64,000 nt of DNA, from assembly GCF_900112575.1 (NCBI RefSeq), contig NZ_FOMH01000001.1, forward strand, positions 324,543 through 388,542, written 5' to 3'. This document shows positions 17,539-26,109 of this stretch, piece after piece (the stretch's first letter is position 1; each line of letters begins with the position of its first letter). The stretch is from Flavobacterium phragmitis. GTDB lineage: Bacteria; Bacteroidota; Bacteroidia; Flavobacteriales; Flavobacteriaceae. The notes under the pieces are model-generated. The model searched no databases and was not told where the DNA came from. It saw only the letters and a list, made by a program, of their open reading frames with translations. The position numbers and the translations under genes are program-made.

Positions 17539-17988
17539 TTATTTCAACAACCCAACTTTCCTTTTCCATTCTTCATAAAAAGGAGGATTCGTCAGCATTA
17601 AATTTCCTGCTGCATCTAAAAAAACCTGAGTGGTTTCGCCTGTGCAGGCTACTTCTCCTTTGTCATCAATAATTTTAAAACGATAAATCATTTTAGCTGC
17701 GGGAGTGTCAACAACCGTGGTTTCTATTGTTACGACATCACCATAACGCAATGACAATTTATGTTCGCAGGTCGATTTTACAATTGGGGTTGTATAACCC
17801 GTTTTTGCAATATCCAAATACGTTAATCCATGTTCACGTCCAAATGCCTCACGTCCATCTTCGAAATAGGTGATATAATTGCCATGCCAAACAATTCCAA
17901 GCGGATCAGTTTCGTTAAAACGAATTCTGATTTCGTGGGAAACGGTTAGGTTCGTGGCTTCTTTAAACTGCTCTTTTCTTTTGATCAT
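17539..17988 (-). CDS. YbgC/4-hydroxybenzoyl-CoA thioesterase-like acyl thioesterase
   Basis: 149 residues, of family length. The N-terminal hotdog active-site motif reads RFNETDPLGIVWHGNYITYFE (Asp-x-x-G-x-V-x-H-x-x-Y), with the catalytic Asp in ETDPLG. It would hydrolyse or transfer the finished acyl chain from ACP or CoA. The ATG lies inside the 3' end of the ABC permease gene (26-base overlap). The same family occurs in aryl-polyene clusters. Confidence 0.88.
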   Translation of the reverse strand: MIKRKEQFKEATNLTVSHEIRIRFNETDPLGIVWHGNYITYFEDGREAFGREHGLTYLDIAKTGYTTPIVKSTCEHKLSLRYGDVVTIETTVVDTPAAKMIYRFKIIDDKGEVACTGETTQVFLDAAGNLMLTNPPFYEEWKRKVGLLK

Positions 17989-19246
17989 AAAATAATGCGA
18001 TGGCTGATGTGAGAATAAAAAACAAAAAGGATAAACTTATTTCAGGAATAATTTCTAACAATGAAACGTTGCGCAACAAAACATCATAAAAAGCTTCTAA
18101 TCCCCAGTTCATTGGAGAAGATTTGGCAATGATCTGCATGATGCTTGGCATGGCAAAAACAGGAACCCAAATACCACCGATTGCAGCTAAAATAATTACG
18201 CTAGTTGCACCAAAAGGAGCCGATTGTTCCTGCGTGCTTGCAATTGTTCCCAATAAAATTCCGAATCCGATAGCGGCAAAACCTGAAAATAAGGCAACGA
18301 CACTCATTAAAAACAAATGTCCTTCGATATTTAAAGAAGGCAATCCTATGGATGGAAATAAGAATACGGCAACGGCAACCATCATATAAAACTGAATCAT
18401 ACAAATGACAGAATAAGTGATCGTTTTTCCGATAATCACAACAACATTAGAAACCGGATTGGTTCTTAACCGCACAAAAGTTCCCTGTGATTTTTCTTTT
18501 ACAATATTGATGGATAACGGAATTACAATAAAAAATATCGCAAAAAGTGTCCAGGCCGGAACGTTGTGTTGTACTGAATTTGGACGTACTTCTTTATTAT
18601 TAATCGTTGGAATTATTTCTTTGAAAGTAATAAAACTTTTCTGTTCAAAATCAGTAGTTCCTTCACCTAATTGATTTTGAAAAGTAGTATAAATGGATTT
18701 GGTTTCAATCTGCGAAATCATTTTGTCGATAGAACTCATGACAGCATTTTTGAAACTCATTTGTACCGCAGGATCAAAGTATAATTTTACTTCTTTTTCT
18801 TTTATAATGCGTTGAGGTTCGGCTGATGCAGTGCTGTCCGTCATTCCTAAACTGCTGACAATTTTTTCTACATTTTGATCTACTTTGGCCTGTAAATCTG
18901 TACTTAAATCTTTTGGAATTATAATAGCCAATTGAAATTTTCCTTTGTGGACATTTTCTCTGGCAACATCTTCTGTAATAGCTTTGTTGTCAATCTGCGT
19001 GACAACACTGAATAAATTGCTTTTTTCTAAATTCTCAAAAACAGTTTTTGAAACAGAACCTTTGTCATTGTCAACCAATAAAATCGGAATTTTAGAATCG
19101 CTTACCGTTTTAAAAGTGCTGTCTTGAATTAAAGTCACAGTGATAACCAAAACTAATGGCATTACAAACAGAATAATCAAACCGCCTAAATCACGTTTAA
19201 GCAGTAAAAATTCTTTCACAACCGACATCCAAATTTTATATAGCAT
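17963..19246 (-). CDS. ABC-2 type transporter permease
   Basis: 427 residues: one N-terminal transmembrane helix, a periplasmic domain of about 190 residues, then five to six C-terminal membrane helices (residues about 225-420). This is the usual ABC-2/YhiH-like exporter layout. It pairs with the ATPase at 19236, whose stop it overlaps by 11 bases. It is likely to export a pigment precursor or related lipid across the inner membrane. The substrate is inferred from cluster context. Confidence 0.88.
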   Translation of the reverse strand: MLYKIWMSVVKEFLLLKRDLGGLIILFVMPLVLVITVTLIQDSTFKTVSDSKIPILLVDNDKGSVSKTVFENLEKSNLFSVVTQIDNKAITEDVARENVHKGKFQLAIIIPKDLSTDLQAKVDQNVEKIVSSLGMTDSTASAEPQRIIKEKEVKLYFDPAVQMSFKNAVMSSIDKMISQIETKSIYTTFQNQLGEGTTDFEQKSFITFKEIIPTINNKEVRPNSVQHNVPAWTLFAIFFIVIPLSINIVKEKSQGTFVRLRTNPVSNVVVIIGKTITYSVICMIQFYMMVAVAVFLFPSIGLPSLNIEGHLFLMSVVALFSGFAAIGFGILLGTIASTQEQSAPFGATSVIILAAIGGIWVPVFAMPSIMQIIAKSSPMNWGLEAFYDVLLRNVSLLEIIPEISLSFLFFILTSAIALFYDQKKRAV

Positions 19247-19988
19247 CTCTCAAAGCTTTACCGGTTAATGAAATAAAAACATCTTCGAGATTTCGGGCAT
19301 CTTCAACAGAAGCAATTAAACTTGAAGGAGTTCCTTTAGTAAAAATTTGTCCTTGATCGATGATGGCAATATTACTGCAGAAATCTTCGGCTTCAGCCAA
19401 ATGATGAGAAGTATAAATAATGCTTGTTCCGTTTTGGTTCAATACTTTTAAGTAATCGATAATTGCATTTTTAGACTGAACGTCAACACCAACAGTTGGC
19501 TCGTCTAAGAATAAAACTTTTGGATTATGCAGAATTCCGGCAATCAGATTAACACGGCGTTTCATTCCGCCTGAAAAAGTTTGTACTTGTTTGTCGGCAA
19601 ATTTTAAAAGCCCTAAAAGATCCAGAGTTTCGATTACTTTGTCTTTTAAATCATTTCCTTTTAAACCATACATACTGCCAAAATAAAGCAAATTTTCTCT
19701 GGCTGTAAGAGTAGGATATAAGGCATATTCCTGAGGAACAACACCAATAATTTTTTTAATTTTTGAAGAATGATGCTGATAATCTAAACCATCAATGGTA
19801 AAATGTCCAGAAGTTGGTTTTATTAATCCGCAGAGCATGGAGATTAAGGTTGTTTTTCCAGCACCGTTTGGACCAAGTAACCCAAAAATCTGCCCTTGAG
19901 TTATATCCAGCGAAACATTGTTCAAAGAATACATTTCTGCATTTTTGTACTTTTTCGACAGGGATTCTATTTTAATTATGGACTGCAA
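19236..19988 (-). CDS. ABC transporter ATP-binding protein
   Basis: 250 residues with all ABC ATPase motifs: Walker A GPNGAGKT near 37-44, Q-loop VPQEY, signature FSGGMKRR, Walker B VLFLDEPTVGVD, and the switch histidine in TSHHL. It powers the permease encoded directly downstream with an 11-base overlap, and lies 8 bases after the BtrH-like gene. It is a single-domain ATPase of normal length. Confidence 0.93.
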   Translation of the reverse strand: MQSIIKIESLSKKYKNAEMYSLNNVSLDITQGQIFGLLGPNGAGKTTLISMLCGLIKPTSGHFTIDGLDYQHHSSKIKKIIGVVPQEYALYPTLTARENLLYFGSMYGLKGNDLKDKVIETLDLLGLLKFADKQVQTFSGGMKRRVNLIAGILHNPKVLFLDEPTVGVDVQSKNAIIDYLKVLNQNGTSIIYTSHHLAEAEDFCSNIAIIDQGQIFTKGTPSSLIASVEDARNLEDVFISLTGKALRDAI

Positions 19989-19996
19989 AATATATT

Positions 19997-20995
19997 TTAG
20001 CTGATCGCTTTTTTTAATTTTTTGAAAAAGATTTCTTCCCTATTGGCAATGTCCAAAAGTTCATCGGCAATAGTATTGTAAGCATCTTCTTTGGCACTTC
20101 TGTTTTTATAAATTCGCGAAGCTTCAACAGCAAAATCTCGCCATGAATCTCCAATTTTTGTCATTTCTTTAGAAAGTTCTTTCAGTTCTTCGTTACCTAA
20201 AATAACCGAAGCTTCCTGTAAAAATGCCGCATAAATAAAACGGAAACCACCGCCTCCGGTTCCAATTTCTTCCTGCATACGAACCATTTGCGCCAGATAA
20301 TGATTGGCTTTTTTGGTTCCGTGTTTTATCGGCCATTTTCTAATTTGCTTGGAAACAAATTTGATGCCGCGAACGCCTACAATTGGCATTGGTGCCAACA
20401 TATCACGGCAAGTATTTTTAATTCCTTTAATTATCGCGCTTTTTAAATCAACGTTTTGTGGAATCTGAATTGGATAATACATTTGACCACGTGGTGCAAA
20501 AGCTCCTTTGGCAAAACGGACTTTATCCAGTTCTTCGTGGGTTAAAGTCGTAACGGTTTCCATTACAGGATCGCTTACTAAATAATCAGTATCGGTTTTT
20601 CCGTAAACAACTAAATTGTGTGCGTTGAAATGGAAACGATATTCATCTGGAAAATAACTTAAGTTGTAAACGCCAACCTGTAATCCTGTTGGAATATTAT
20701 TTTTTAAATTTTCATCTAAAGCTTTGTTAGCGTTTGAAACAGAAGAAAATTTTTGTCTTTTTATTTTTAAATTTAAACGAGTGGCGACTTTATTAAAAAT
20801 CTGTCCAGGCAAAGTTCGGTAACTTATTGCCGGTGCATAATTCACTTTGATAAAAGGCAGGTATACAAAAAATAATCCTGAGCCAATACCAAAAACCATC
20901 GGTTCGCTGATGTTTAGTCCGCTGTTTTTTAGCAGATTTGACGCTACTCCATTCTCGCAATGAGCAGACTGATGATGTGTGAAAGTTAATTCCAT
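19997..20995 (-). CDS. BtrH N-terminal domain acyltransferase-like protein
   Basis: 332 residues. The N-terminus, HHQSAHCENGVASNLL, with Cys13 in an H-C-E-N-G motif, is the BtrH_N (PF14399) signature, a papain-like fold. The C-terminal half is the helical domain usually found with it (DUF4872-like). BtrH itself moves an acyl group from an acyl carrier protein onto an acceptor in butirosin synthesis. By analogy this protein could transfer the ACP-bound aryl polyene to the dialkylresorcinol, the ester-forming step. That is inference, with strong context (ACPs, DarA/DarB). The neighbouring 134-residue gene starts just upstream. Confidence 0.8.
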   Translation of the reverse strand: MELTFTHHQSAHCENGVASNLLKNSGLNISEPMVFGIGSGLFFVYLPFIKVNYAPAISYRTLPGQIFNKVATRLNLKIKRQKFSSVSNANKALDENLKNNIPTGLQVGVYNLSYFPDEYRFHFNAHNLVVYGKTDTDYLVSDPVMETVTTLTHEELDKVRFAKGAFAPRGQMYYPIQIPQNVDLKSAIIKGIKNTCRDMLAPMPIVGVRGIKFVSKQIRKWPIKHGTKKANHYLAQMVRMQEEIGTGGGGFRFIYAAFLQEASVILGNEELKELSKEMTKIGDSWRDFAVEASRIYKNRSAKEDAYNTIADELLDIANREEIFFKKLKKAIS

Positions 20996-21400
20996 TTATT
21001 GGGTAATGCTGTTTTTTAATTCTTCAATTGATACTTCAAAAGTATCAGCATATTTTTTTAAAATCTTATCGTTTAGTTTTGCAAAAACACTCGGTTTAAA
21101 ATGTCTTTTTACGCGCCATTTCCAAAATCCTACATAACTGGATAAAATAGTAAGATCCATTTTATTGACTTCCATAAAATACACAATCGGACTTGCTTCC
21201 CCATTTAGAACCTGTTGTTTGGCATCGGCAATACGTTCGTTTATTTCATCGATCGAATTCGAAAGTGCGATTGTTTTTGGTTCCCAGCCTGTACTCAATG
21301 TTGTGGTGTAATTTCCATTTTCATCTGTTGCGTACAAAAGTTCTTTAACGTTGTTTTTCGTTAAGTTGCTGGTATCTTGTGGTACTTTATCTTTTTCCAT
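20996..21400 (-). CDS. Conserved small soluble protein, possible partner of the BtrH-like enzyme
   Basis: 134 residues, hydrophilic, with no signal or membrane segment and no motif that I recognise. Notable segments are VKELLYATDENGNYTT and a C-terminal KYADTFEVSIEELKN helix. The stop at 20996 directly abuts the ATG of the BtrH-like gene at 20995, which suggests coupled translation and perhaps a physical partnership. Gene order is the only functional hint. Confidence 0.75.
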   Translation of the reverse strand: MEKDKVPQDTSNLTKNNVKELLYATDENGNYTTTLSTGWEPKTIALSNSIDEINERIADAKQQVLNGEASPIVYFMEVNKMDLTILSSYVGFWKWRVKRHFKPSVFAKLNDKILKKYADTFEVSIEELKNSITQ

Positions 21401-21409
21401 TTTGCTAAT

Positions 21410-21730
21410 TTAATTGATTAGGAACATACAGATTACAACTATACATAAACTAATTATTAAAAATCCAAGATTGGCGAAAGCTAAGGTTCGCTGTTTCTTT
21501 ATGAATAAATAAATCATTTCTATTAGTAATCCCAAATAAAACATTTGGGTTATCAAAAATATCAGGACAAAAAATCCTAAACCGCCGTCAACATGTCTGT
21601 GTCCGGTTTCGTCGCAATATTTATGAGGGTCGTAAGTGAAATACCAAAATAAGAAAACCAACCCAAGCAAAAGAACGAGAATTCCGATTCGGATTACGAG
21701 ATGTAAAATAATTTTTTTTGAATTATTCAA
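21410..21730 (-). CDS. Small integral membrane protein of the pigment cluster
   Basis: 106 residues with three hydrophobic segments (about 8-30, 50-72, 80-104). Between the first two is a polar loop rich in His/Asp/Cys (DPHKYCDETGHRHVDGG), which could bind a metal. It overlaps the upstream hotdog gene by 8 bases. No family recognised. It is probably in the inner membrane. Confidence 0.75.
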   Translation of the reverse strand: MNNSKKIILHLVIRIGILVLLLGLVFLFWYFTYDPHKYCDETGHRHVDGGLGFFVLIFLITQMFYLGLLIEMIYLFIKKQRTLAFANLGFLIISLCIVVICMFLIN

Positions 21731-22190
21731 CCGAAACTGTTTTTTGAATGAACAAATTAATTTCGCATTCTAAGAGTATCTGGTCTTCGACTGAGCTTTG
21801 ACAGCTCATCGTGCATAATGTGTAATCGTCGCCAGCGAATTTTGAAATTAAATTTGCTTTAGTAATTATAGTATCGCCGACTTTAGGCAACGAATGAATT
21901 TTTACATTTTTTAAGGCACTTATAAATCCAATTACATTTACGTTCTCATTTTCTGTTCCGTCTTCGTCAAAAAAATATTTTTTTCCAACAATAGACGAAC
22001 AGGTCTGCGCCGTATTTTCAATTAAACCCGCTTCGATAAAAACATTATTTTGAACAAAAATATTGTCTTCTTTTATCAAAAATATGGTTTCTACGAAATT
22101 GGAATCAATATCCAAAATCAAATCCACCATAAGCATTGGTGCTCTGTGCGGTAAATAATTTTGTATGTCAACTCCGGTATTCAAAATCAT
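21723..22190 (-). CDS. Hotdog-fold dehydratase-like protein (ApeP/FabZ-like), GHFPG motif absent
   Basis: 155 residues. The opening YLPHRAPMLMVDLIL is typical of FabZ/ApeP-type hotdog proteins. The catalytic GHFPGxPVMPG loop is replaced by NIFVQNNVFIEAGLIENTAQT. The adjacent gene at 22194 shows the same replacement, so the two probably form a heterodimer, as described for ApeI-ApeP-type dehydratases. It overlaps the membrane-protein gene by 8 bases. Whether it is catalytic is uncertain. Confidence 0.8.
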   Translation of the reverse strand: MILNTGVDIQNYLPHRAPMLMVDLILDIDSNFVETIFLIKEDNIFVQNNVFIEAGLIENTAQTCSSIVGKKYFFDEDGTENENVNVIGFISALKNVKIHSLPKVGDTIITKANLISKFAGDDYTLCTMSCQSSVEDQILLECEINLFIQKTVSVE

Positions 22191-22193
22191 ATA

Positions 22194-22625
22194 TTATTTG
22201 GCTAAAACGGTTTTCATTTGTCCGTTTGCAATTTCTTCGTTATTTAATTTTGTTACGATATTCACCAAAGTAATCCCGGCAAATTCCTGTAAAATAGTTA
22301 CTTCAGATTGAATGTTGTCGTTTAATCGAGGCAGTTTTTTTATTTCAATTTCTTTAATAGAACCGATGTAACCTGTTGGGGCAATTTCGTTTCTCAAAAA
22401 ATATTGATAACCCGTATGCAATGCTACAGACTGTGCCATGTGTTCAATTAAACCTGCTTCCAGAAAAAGTTCATCGTTTACAAAAATGTTATCCTGCTGA
22501 ATTTTTAAACCCGAAACCAAAGAAGTTTCGGTATAAGAATACATCGCATCGACCATCACAAAAGGGAACTTTTGCGGTAGTAAATTTTCTACCATTTCTT
22601 TTTCTAAAGAAGTCATTGTTTCCAT
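22194..22625 (-). CDS. Hotdog-fold dehydratase-like protein (ApeP-like), partner of 21723
   Basis: 143 residues from the ATG at 22625. This start overlaps the darB stop by one base (TAATG); a TTG two codons upstream also lies in frame but is less likely. LLPQKFPFVMVDAM and NIFVNDELFLEAGLIEHMAQS align with the sister gene 3 bases downstream. The His of GHFPG is missing, and Glu in the EAGLIE motif could be the acidic catalytic residue, as in other hotdog enzymes. It is predicted to act in polyene dehydration together with its neighbour. Confidence 0.8.
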   Translation of the reverse strand: METMTSLEKEMVENLLPQKFPFVMVDAMYSYTETSLVSGLKIQQDNIFVNDELFLEAGLIEHMAQSVALHTGYQYFLRNEIAPTGYIGSIKEIEIKKLPRLNDNIQSEVTILQEFAGITLVNIVTKLNNEEIANGQMKTVLAK

Positions 22626-23758
22626 TAGCAAACTGTTAAATACGCATAAGCAAAAGAAAATCTTCCGCTTTCAGGAACTGATAAAAGAATATGATCTCCT
22701 TTTTTCAATTTCCCTGAATTCATTAATTCTTCCAGTGCCAGATAAATTGAGGCAGAACCTACATTACCCACTCTTGAAAGATTCATGAACCATTTTTCGT
22801 CACTCATTCCAATTCCTTTTTCGCTTAATCCTTTCTTTAATCCTTCCACAAAGAAATTAGAAGAAACGTGAGGAATGAAATAATTAATATCTTCCGATTT
22901 GATGTTGTTTTTATCCATTGCCTCTTTCATGCTTTCCGCACCTTTCGAAAGGATAAATTCATCTAATAATTTTACGTCTTGTTTGATTGAAAAAACAGAT
23001 TCGTTCAACCATTGTTCTGGTGCATAATCGCTCCAGCCTTTGATTTCTCCGTTTTCTAATTTGTCTCCTCCCGCATACATGCAAGTCTCTAATTCGTAAG
23101 CATACGAAAAAGCTTCCATCCATTCGATTTTTAAGGAGATTGGTCCGCGTGGTTTGTTTTCTAATAAGAAAGCACCAGCACCATCCGAAAGCATCCATCT
23201 TAAGAAATCTTTTTTGAAAGCAATAATAGGTTGTTCTTCAAGATTTTTTAAATTTTCTGCTTCGTGATTGTATTTTTGAGCATTCAGCCAAGTCGAAACT
23301 TTTTCTGAACCTGTACAGATGGCATTGTTTGAATTTCCGGAACGCACAGAAAGAAAACCAAATTTAAGAGAGTTCATTCCAGCGCAGCAAACTCCTGTTG
23401 AAGAGTTTAGTTCTACCGATTTATTTTTTAGTAAACCATGTACCATCGCAGCATGCGAAGGCAGGAAAATATCCGGAGTTGAGGTTCCGCATGAAAGTAC
23501 TTCTAAATCCTGCGGTGTGAAATTTTCGTCGAATAATGGTAAAATAGCATTACGTGTTAATTCGGCATTGCTGTGTGTACTTTTACCTGTTTTGTCAACA
23601 GCGTAATATCGGCTTGTAATTTTATTATTGCGCAAAATAATACGTCTTGCTTTTGAAGCAGTATCGTTGATAAGACCTAAATAGGCTTCCATTTCATCGT
23701 TAGAAACAGCTTCATTTGGCAAATATTTTGCAGCTTTTGTAATATATACTTCAAACAT
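22625..23758 (-). CDS. darB: DarB: ketosynthase III-like enzyme of dialkylresorcinol synthesis
   Basis: 377 residues of the KAS III/FabH type. STGVCCAGMNS holds the active cysteine (Cys125, or less likely Cys124), FIPHVSSNF gives His298, and RVGNVGSAS gives Asn333, completing Cys-His-Asn. It is directly downstream of darA with a 17-base gap. In DarA/DarB systems, DarB joins a beta-ketoacyl thioester with a second activated acyl chain and DarA completes cyclisation to the dialkylresorcinol. The symbol rests on the darA neighbour and KAS III motifs. Confidence 0.9.
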   Translation of the reverse strand: MFEVYITKAAKYLPNEAVSNDEMEAYLGLINDTASKARRIILRNNKITSRYYAVDKTGKSTHSNAELTRNAILPLFDENFTPQDLEVLSCGTSTPDIFLPSHAAMVHGLLKNKSVELNSSTGVCCAGMNSLKFGFLSVRSGNSNNAICTGSEKVSTWLNAQKYNHEAENLKNLEEQPIIAFKKDFLRWMLSDGAGAFLLENKPRGPISLKIEWMEAFSYAYELETCMYAGGDKLENGEIKGWSDYAPEQWLNESVFSIKQDVKLLDEFILSKGAESMKEAMDKNNIKSEDINYFIPHVSSNFFVEGLKKGLSEKGIGMSDEKWFMNLSRVGNVGSASIYLALEELMNSGKLKKGDHILLSVPESGRFSFAYAYLTVC

Positions 23759-23775
23759 AATCTAAAAATAGTCTT

Positions 23776-24681
23776 CTAAACTCCTTGATAATATTGAGTT
23801 TCTCTTTTTATGGTTTTTAACTTAAAAGGGTAGGAAATCAAGTGCAATATATACACTATTGGTGAGATTAACCAAATTGCAAGGAATAAATAAACATTAA
23901 ATACTTTTAGAAGCTGTTTTCGTTTTTTTTGATTTTTATAAATGATGTTTGACCATTTATTAAAAATTTTATTGGCTGTTTTGTCAACAGTCACTAAGTA
24001 AGAACTAATTTTTACAGCTCCCGCGTTTACTAATTTTGGCTGTAAATCGGTGGTTAAACTATTTTTGTTGAAAGAATCCAGCATAATTTCTCCAAACTGA
24101 CTTGATTCTTCGATGTCTTTATCTGAAACTCCCGGAAGCGGAAAAATACCTAAATATTTTTTTTTAACTCCGGAAAACATCCATTCTACAATGGTGATTA
24201 CGCTGATTAAATTTCCAACGCGGTCTACCAAAGCTACATTTCCAACCAAATTGGCATTTGCCTCCTTTAATAAGGCTTTGATTTTTTCCTGCGCCATAAT
24301 CCACATGTTTCTTGAACCGCTTATGGTAATAACAGGAGTATTGTTCAATAATTTTTTGGCATCGTCACTTTTCAAAAAGGAATTGATAGGAATAGAAGGC
24401 GATAAATACCAAACCTGATAATGAAAGAGTATCAAATCAAATTTTGTATTTACAATTTCTTCCGGAACTGGTTTTAATGCTGTGGGAATCTGTAAAAAAG
24501 ATTCCGGGAAAGCATCAAAAAAAGAATCCTTGTTCCATGGAAAAGGAAAAGGTTTCTCCAGTTGTATTTCGTGAAAAGTTACATTTATATTCTCATCATT
24601 TAAAAACGGTTTTGCAATGTTTCGTGCAATAGTTTCTAGCTGTCCTGATTGAGAATAATAAATAACTAGGACATTTTTCAT
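23776..24681 (-). CDS. darA: DarA: dialkylresorcinol condensing enzyme
   Basis: 301 residues. The N-terminus (MKNVLVIYYSQSGQLE) is a flavodoxin-like beta-alpha start, followed by LILFHYQVWYLSPS and ISGSRNMW, which are characteristic of DarA proteins. Hydrophobic segments near residues 160-180 and 262-290 suggest membrane association. It acts with DarB to form the dialkylresorcinol that is esterified to the polyene acid in flexirubins. A 292-base spacer precedes it, so it is likely to be the first gene of its transcription unit. Confidence 0.93.
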   Translation of the reverse strand: MKNVLVIYYSQSGQLETIARNIAKPFLNDENINVTFHEIQLEKPFPFPWNKDSFFDAFPESFLQIPTALKPVPEEIVNTKFDLILFHYQVWYLSPSIPINSFLKSDDAKKLLNNTPVITISGSRNMWIMAQEKIKALLKEANANLVGNVALVDRVGNLISVITIVEWMFSGVKKKYLGIFPLPGVSDKDIEESSQFGEIMLDSFNKNSLTTDLQPKLVNAGAVKISSYLVTVDKTANKIFNKWSNIIYKNQKKRKQLLKVFNVYLFLAIWLISPIVYILHLISYPFKLKTIKRETQYYQGV

Positions 24682-24973
24682 TTAGGTTACTTGCTTAGGT
24701 TGCGAACAAAAGTAATTAAATTTTATTTAAACAAATTTTCTTGTTTTGACTAACGCTTTTTTTAAGCCACGAATTCACGAATTAGTAAATACAATCGTGA
24801 TGAATGATTTTGATTAAATTATGAATACTGTTTATTTCACGAATTATGATTCATAAAGATTATGATTTTACAAAAAAAGTAGTAATTCTAAGTAAAAATA
24901 CTATTCCAATAATTAGCGAAAATTTGTGAATCGCTTTGCAAGTTCACTATCGCTTGGGTCGTGGCAAAAAAAA
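24682..24973. other. Noncoding spacer upstream of darA
   Basis: About 290 bases with no credible ORF. It holds degenerate CACGAATT repeats (around 24770-24850) and AT-rich DNA. The darA promoter should lie near 24690-24730, but I do not see a perfect TAnnTTTG element. Confidence 0.5.
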
Positions 24974-25855
24974 TTACGACTTTAAATCGTTCCAAAAGTC
25001 AAAATAGTTAAACCATTGTAAAGGATATTGTCGCAGAATGCTTTCTACGCTAGTAACATATTCCTTAAGAAGACCTTTTTCGTCACGATGTTTTACCGTT
25101 GCTTCTCTAGCATATAAATGATAATGAAGGTTTGGCTCTTTCATTACATATACAAAAACAACAGGAACTTTTAATCTTGAAGCAATTAAAAAAGGTCCAG
25201 CAGGAAAGTTAGCTTCTCTGCCTAAAAGATTTTCAGATAGAGATTTGGTGCCTTCAAAATAACGATCGCCTGTAAAACAAACCAATTCATTCTTGGCCAA
25301 GGCTGAATTGATCTCAAAAATATGAGACAAATCTTCTTTGATAATGATAAATTTTACAGTTGGTTTTTGCGTGACACTTTCTAAGTAATTTTTTATGGCA
25401 GAATGCTCTAAATCTGTTGTAACCAGATTGATTTGAAAGTTGAGGTCGATGTCTCCTAAAAAGTGTTCGGCAATTTCAAAATTACCAACATGGGCACTAA
25501 TTAAAACACCGCCTTTTTTCTCGGCAAGCAGTTTTTTGAGGGTTTCAATTCCGTCAAACTCATAAGTGAATTTGTTTCGCATTCCGGCAGAAATCGAAAC
25601 TTTATCAATAATGGTTTGTCCAAAAGTGTAGTAACTTTTGAAAACCATTTTTTTAGATTTGAACCAGGAATACTGCAGCCTCTCTTTAAAATAATAAAAG
25701 ATAGCACGATTGCTTTTCTTCAAAAATAAAAAGTAATAAGAAGCAACGAAATAAAGTAATACGTAAGCAGCTTTAACACCCGCTTTTTTAATCAAAAAAA
25801 CGAATATTCTATAACCTAAAACAGTTCCTTTTGATTTGCCATCCCATTGACTCAT
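24974..25855 (-). CDS. LpxL/HtrB-family lysophospholipid acyltransferase-like protein
   Basis: 293 residues with an N-terminal hydrophobic anchor (about 28-47) and the HX4(D/E) acyltransferase motif HVGNFE (His122, Glu127). Such enzymes move acyl groups from ACP to lipid or polyketide acceptors. Aryl-polyene clusters include a related acyltransferase that anchors the pigment. The ATG is adjacent to the stop of ACP 2 (one-base overlap), which points to that ACP as the donor. The acceptor is unknown. Confidence 0.85.
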   Translation of the reverse strand: MSQWDGKSKGTVLGYRIFVFLIKKAGVKAAYVLLYFVASYYFLFLKKSNRAIFYYFKERLQYSWFKSKKMVFKSYYTFGQTIIDKVSISAGMRNKFTYEFDGIETLKKLLAEKKGGVLISAHVGNFEIAEHFLGDIDLNFQINLVTTDLEHSAIKNYLESVTQKPTVKFIIIKEDLSHIFEINSALAKNELVCFTGDRYFEGTKSLSENLLGREANFPAGPFLIASRLKVPVVFVYVMKEPNLHYHLYAREATVKHRDEKGLLKEYVTSVESILRQYPLQWFNYFDFWNDLKS

Positions 25856-26109
25856 TAAGCTGATTTGGCTTTTATTTTAGTTTCGATAAGATCATAAAAA
25901 CTTTGGAAATCAGAAATTCCAACAAAATCTGCTTCAACTAGTTTTACGCCAAAGTTAGATTCGATTGAAACTACTAAATCAACATAATCTAAACTATCTA
26001 ATCCAAGCGTATCTTTTAAATTAGCATTTGGTTCAATGTCGTCATTATCAACTTCAAATTCATCAACTAAAAAACCATTAATTTTTGCTATAATCTCTTC
26101 TTTATTCAT
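25855..26109 (-). CDS. Acyl carrier protein 2
   Basis: 84 residues, acidic, with the phosphopantetheine site LGLDSLDYVDL (Ser39). Its ATG lies inside the end of the ketosynthase gene (8-base overlap) and its stop overlaps the acyltransferase gene's start. The three genes are tightly coupled. It probably delivers a fatty-acyl or aryl-polyene chain to these two partners. Confidence 0.93.
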   Translation of the reverse strand: MNKEEIIAKINGFLVDEFEVDNDDIEPNANLKDTLGLDSLDYVDLVVSIESNFGVKLVEADFVGISDFQSFYDLIETKIKAKSA

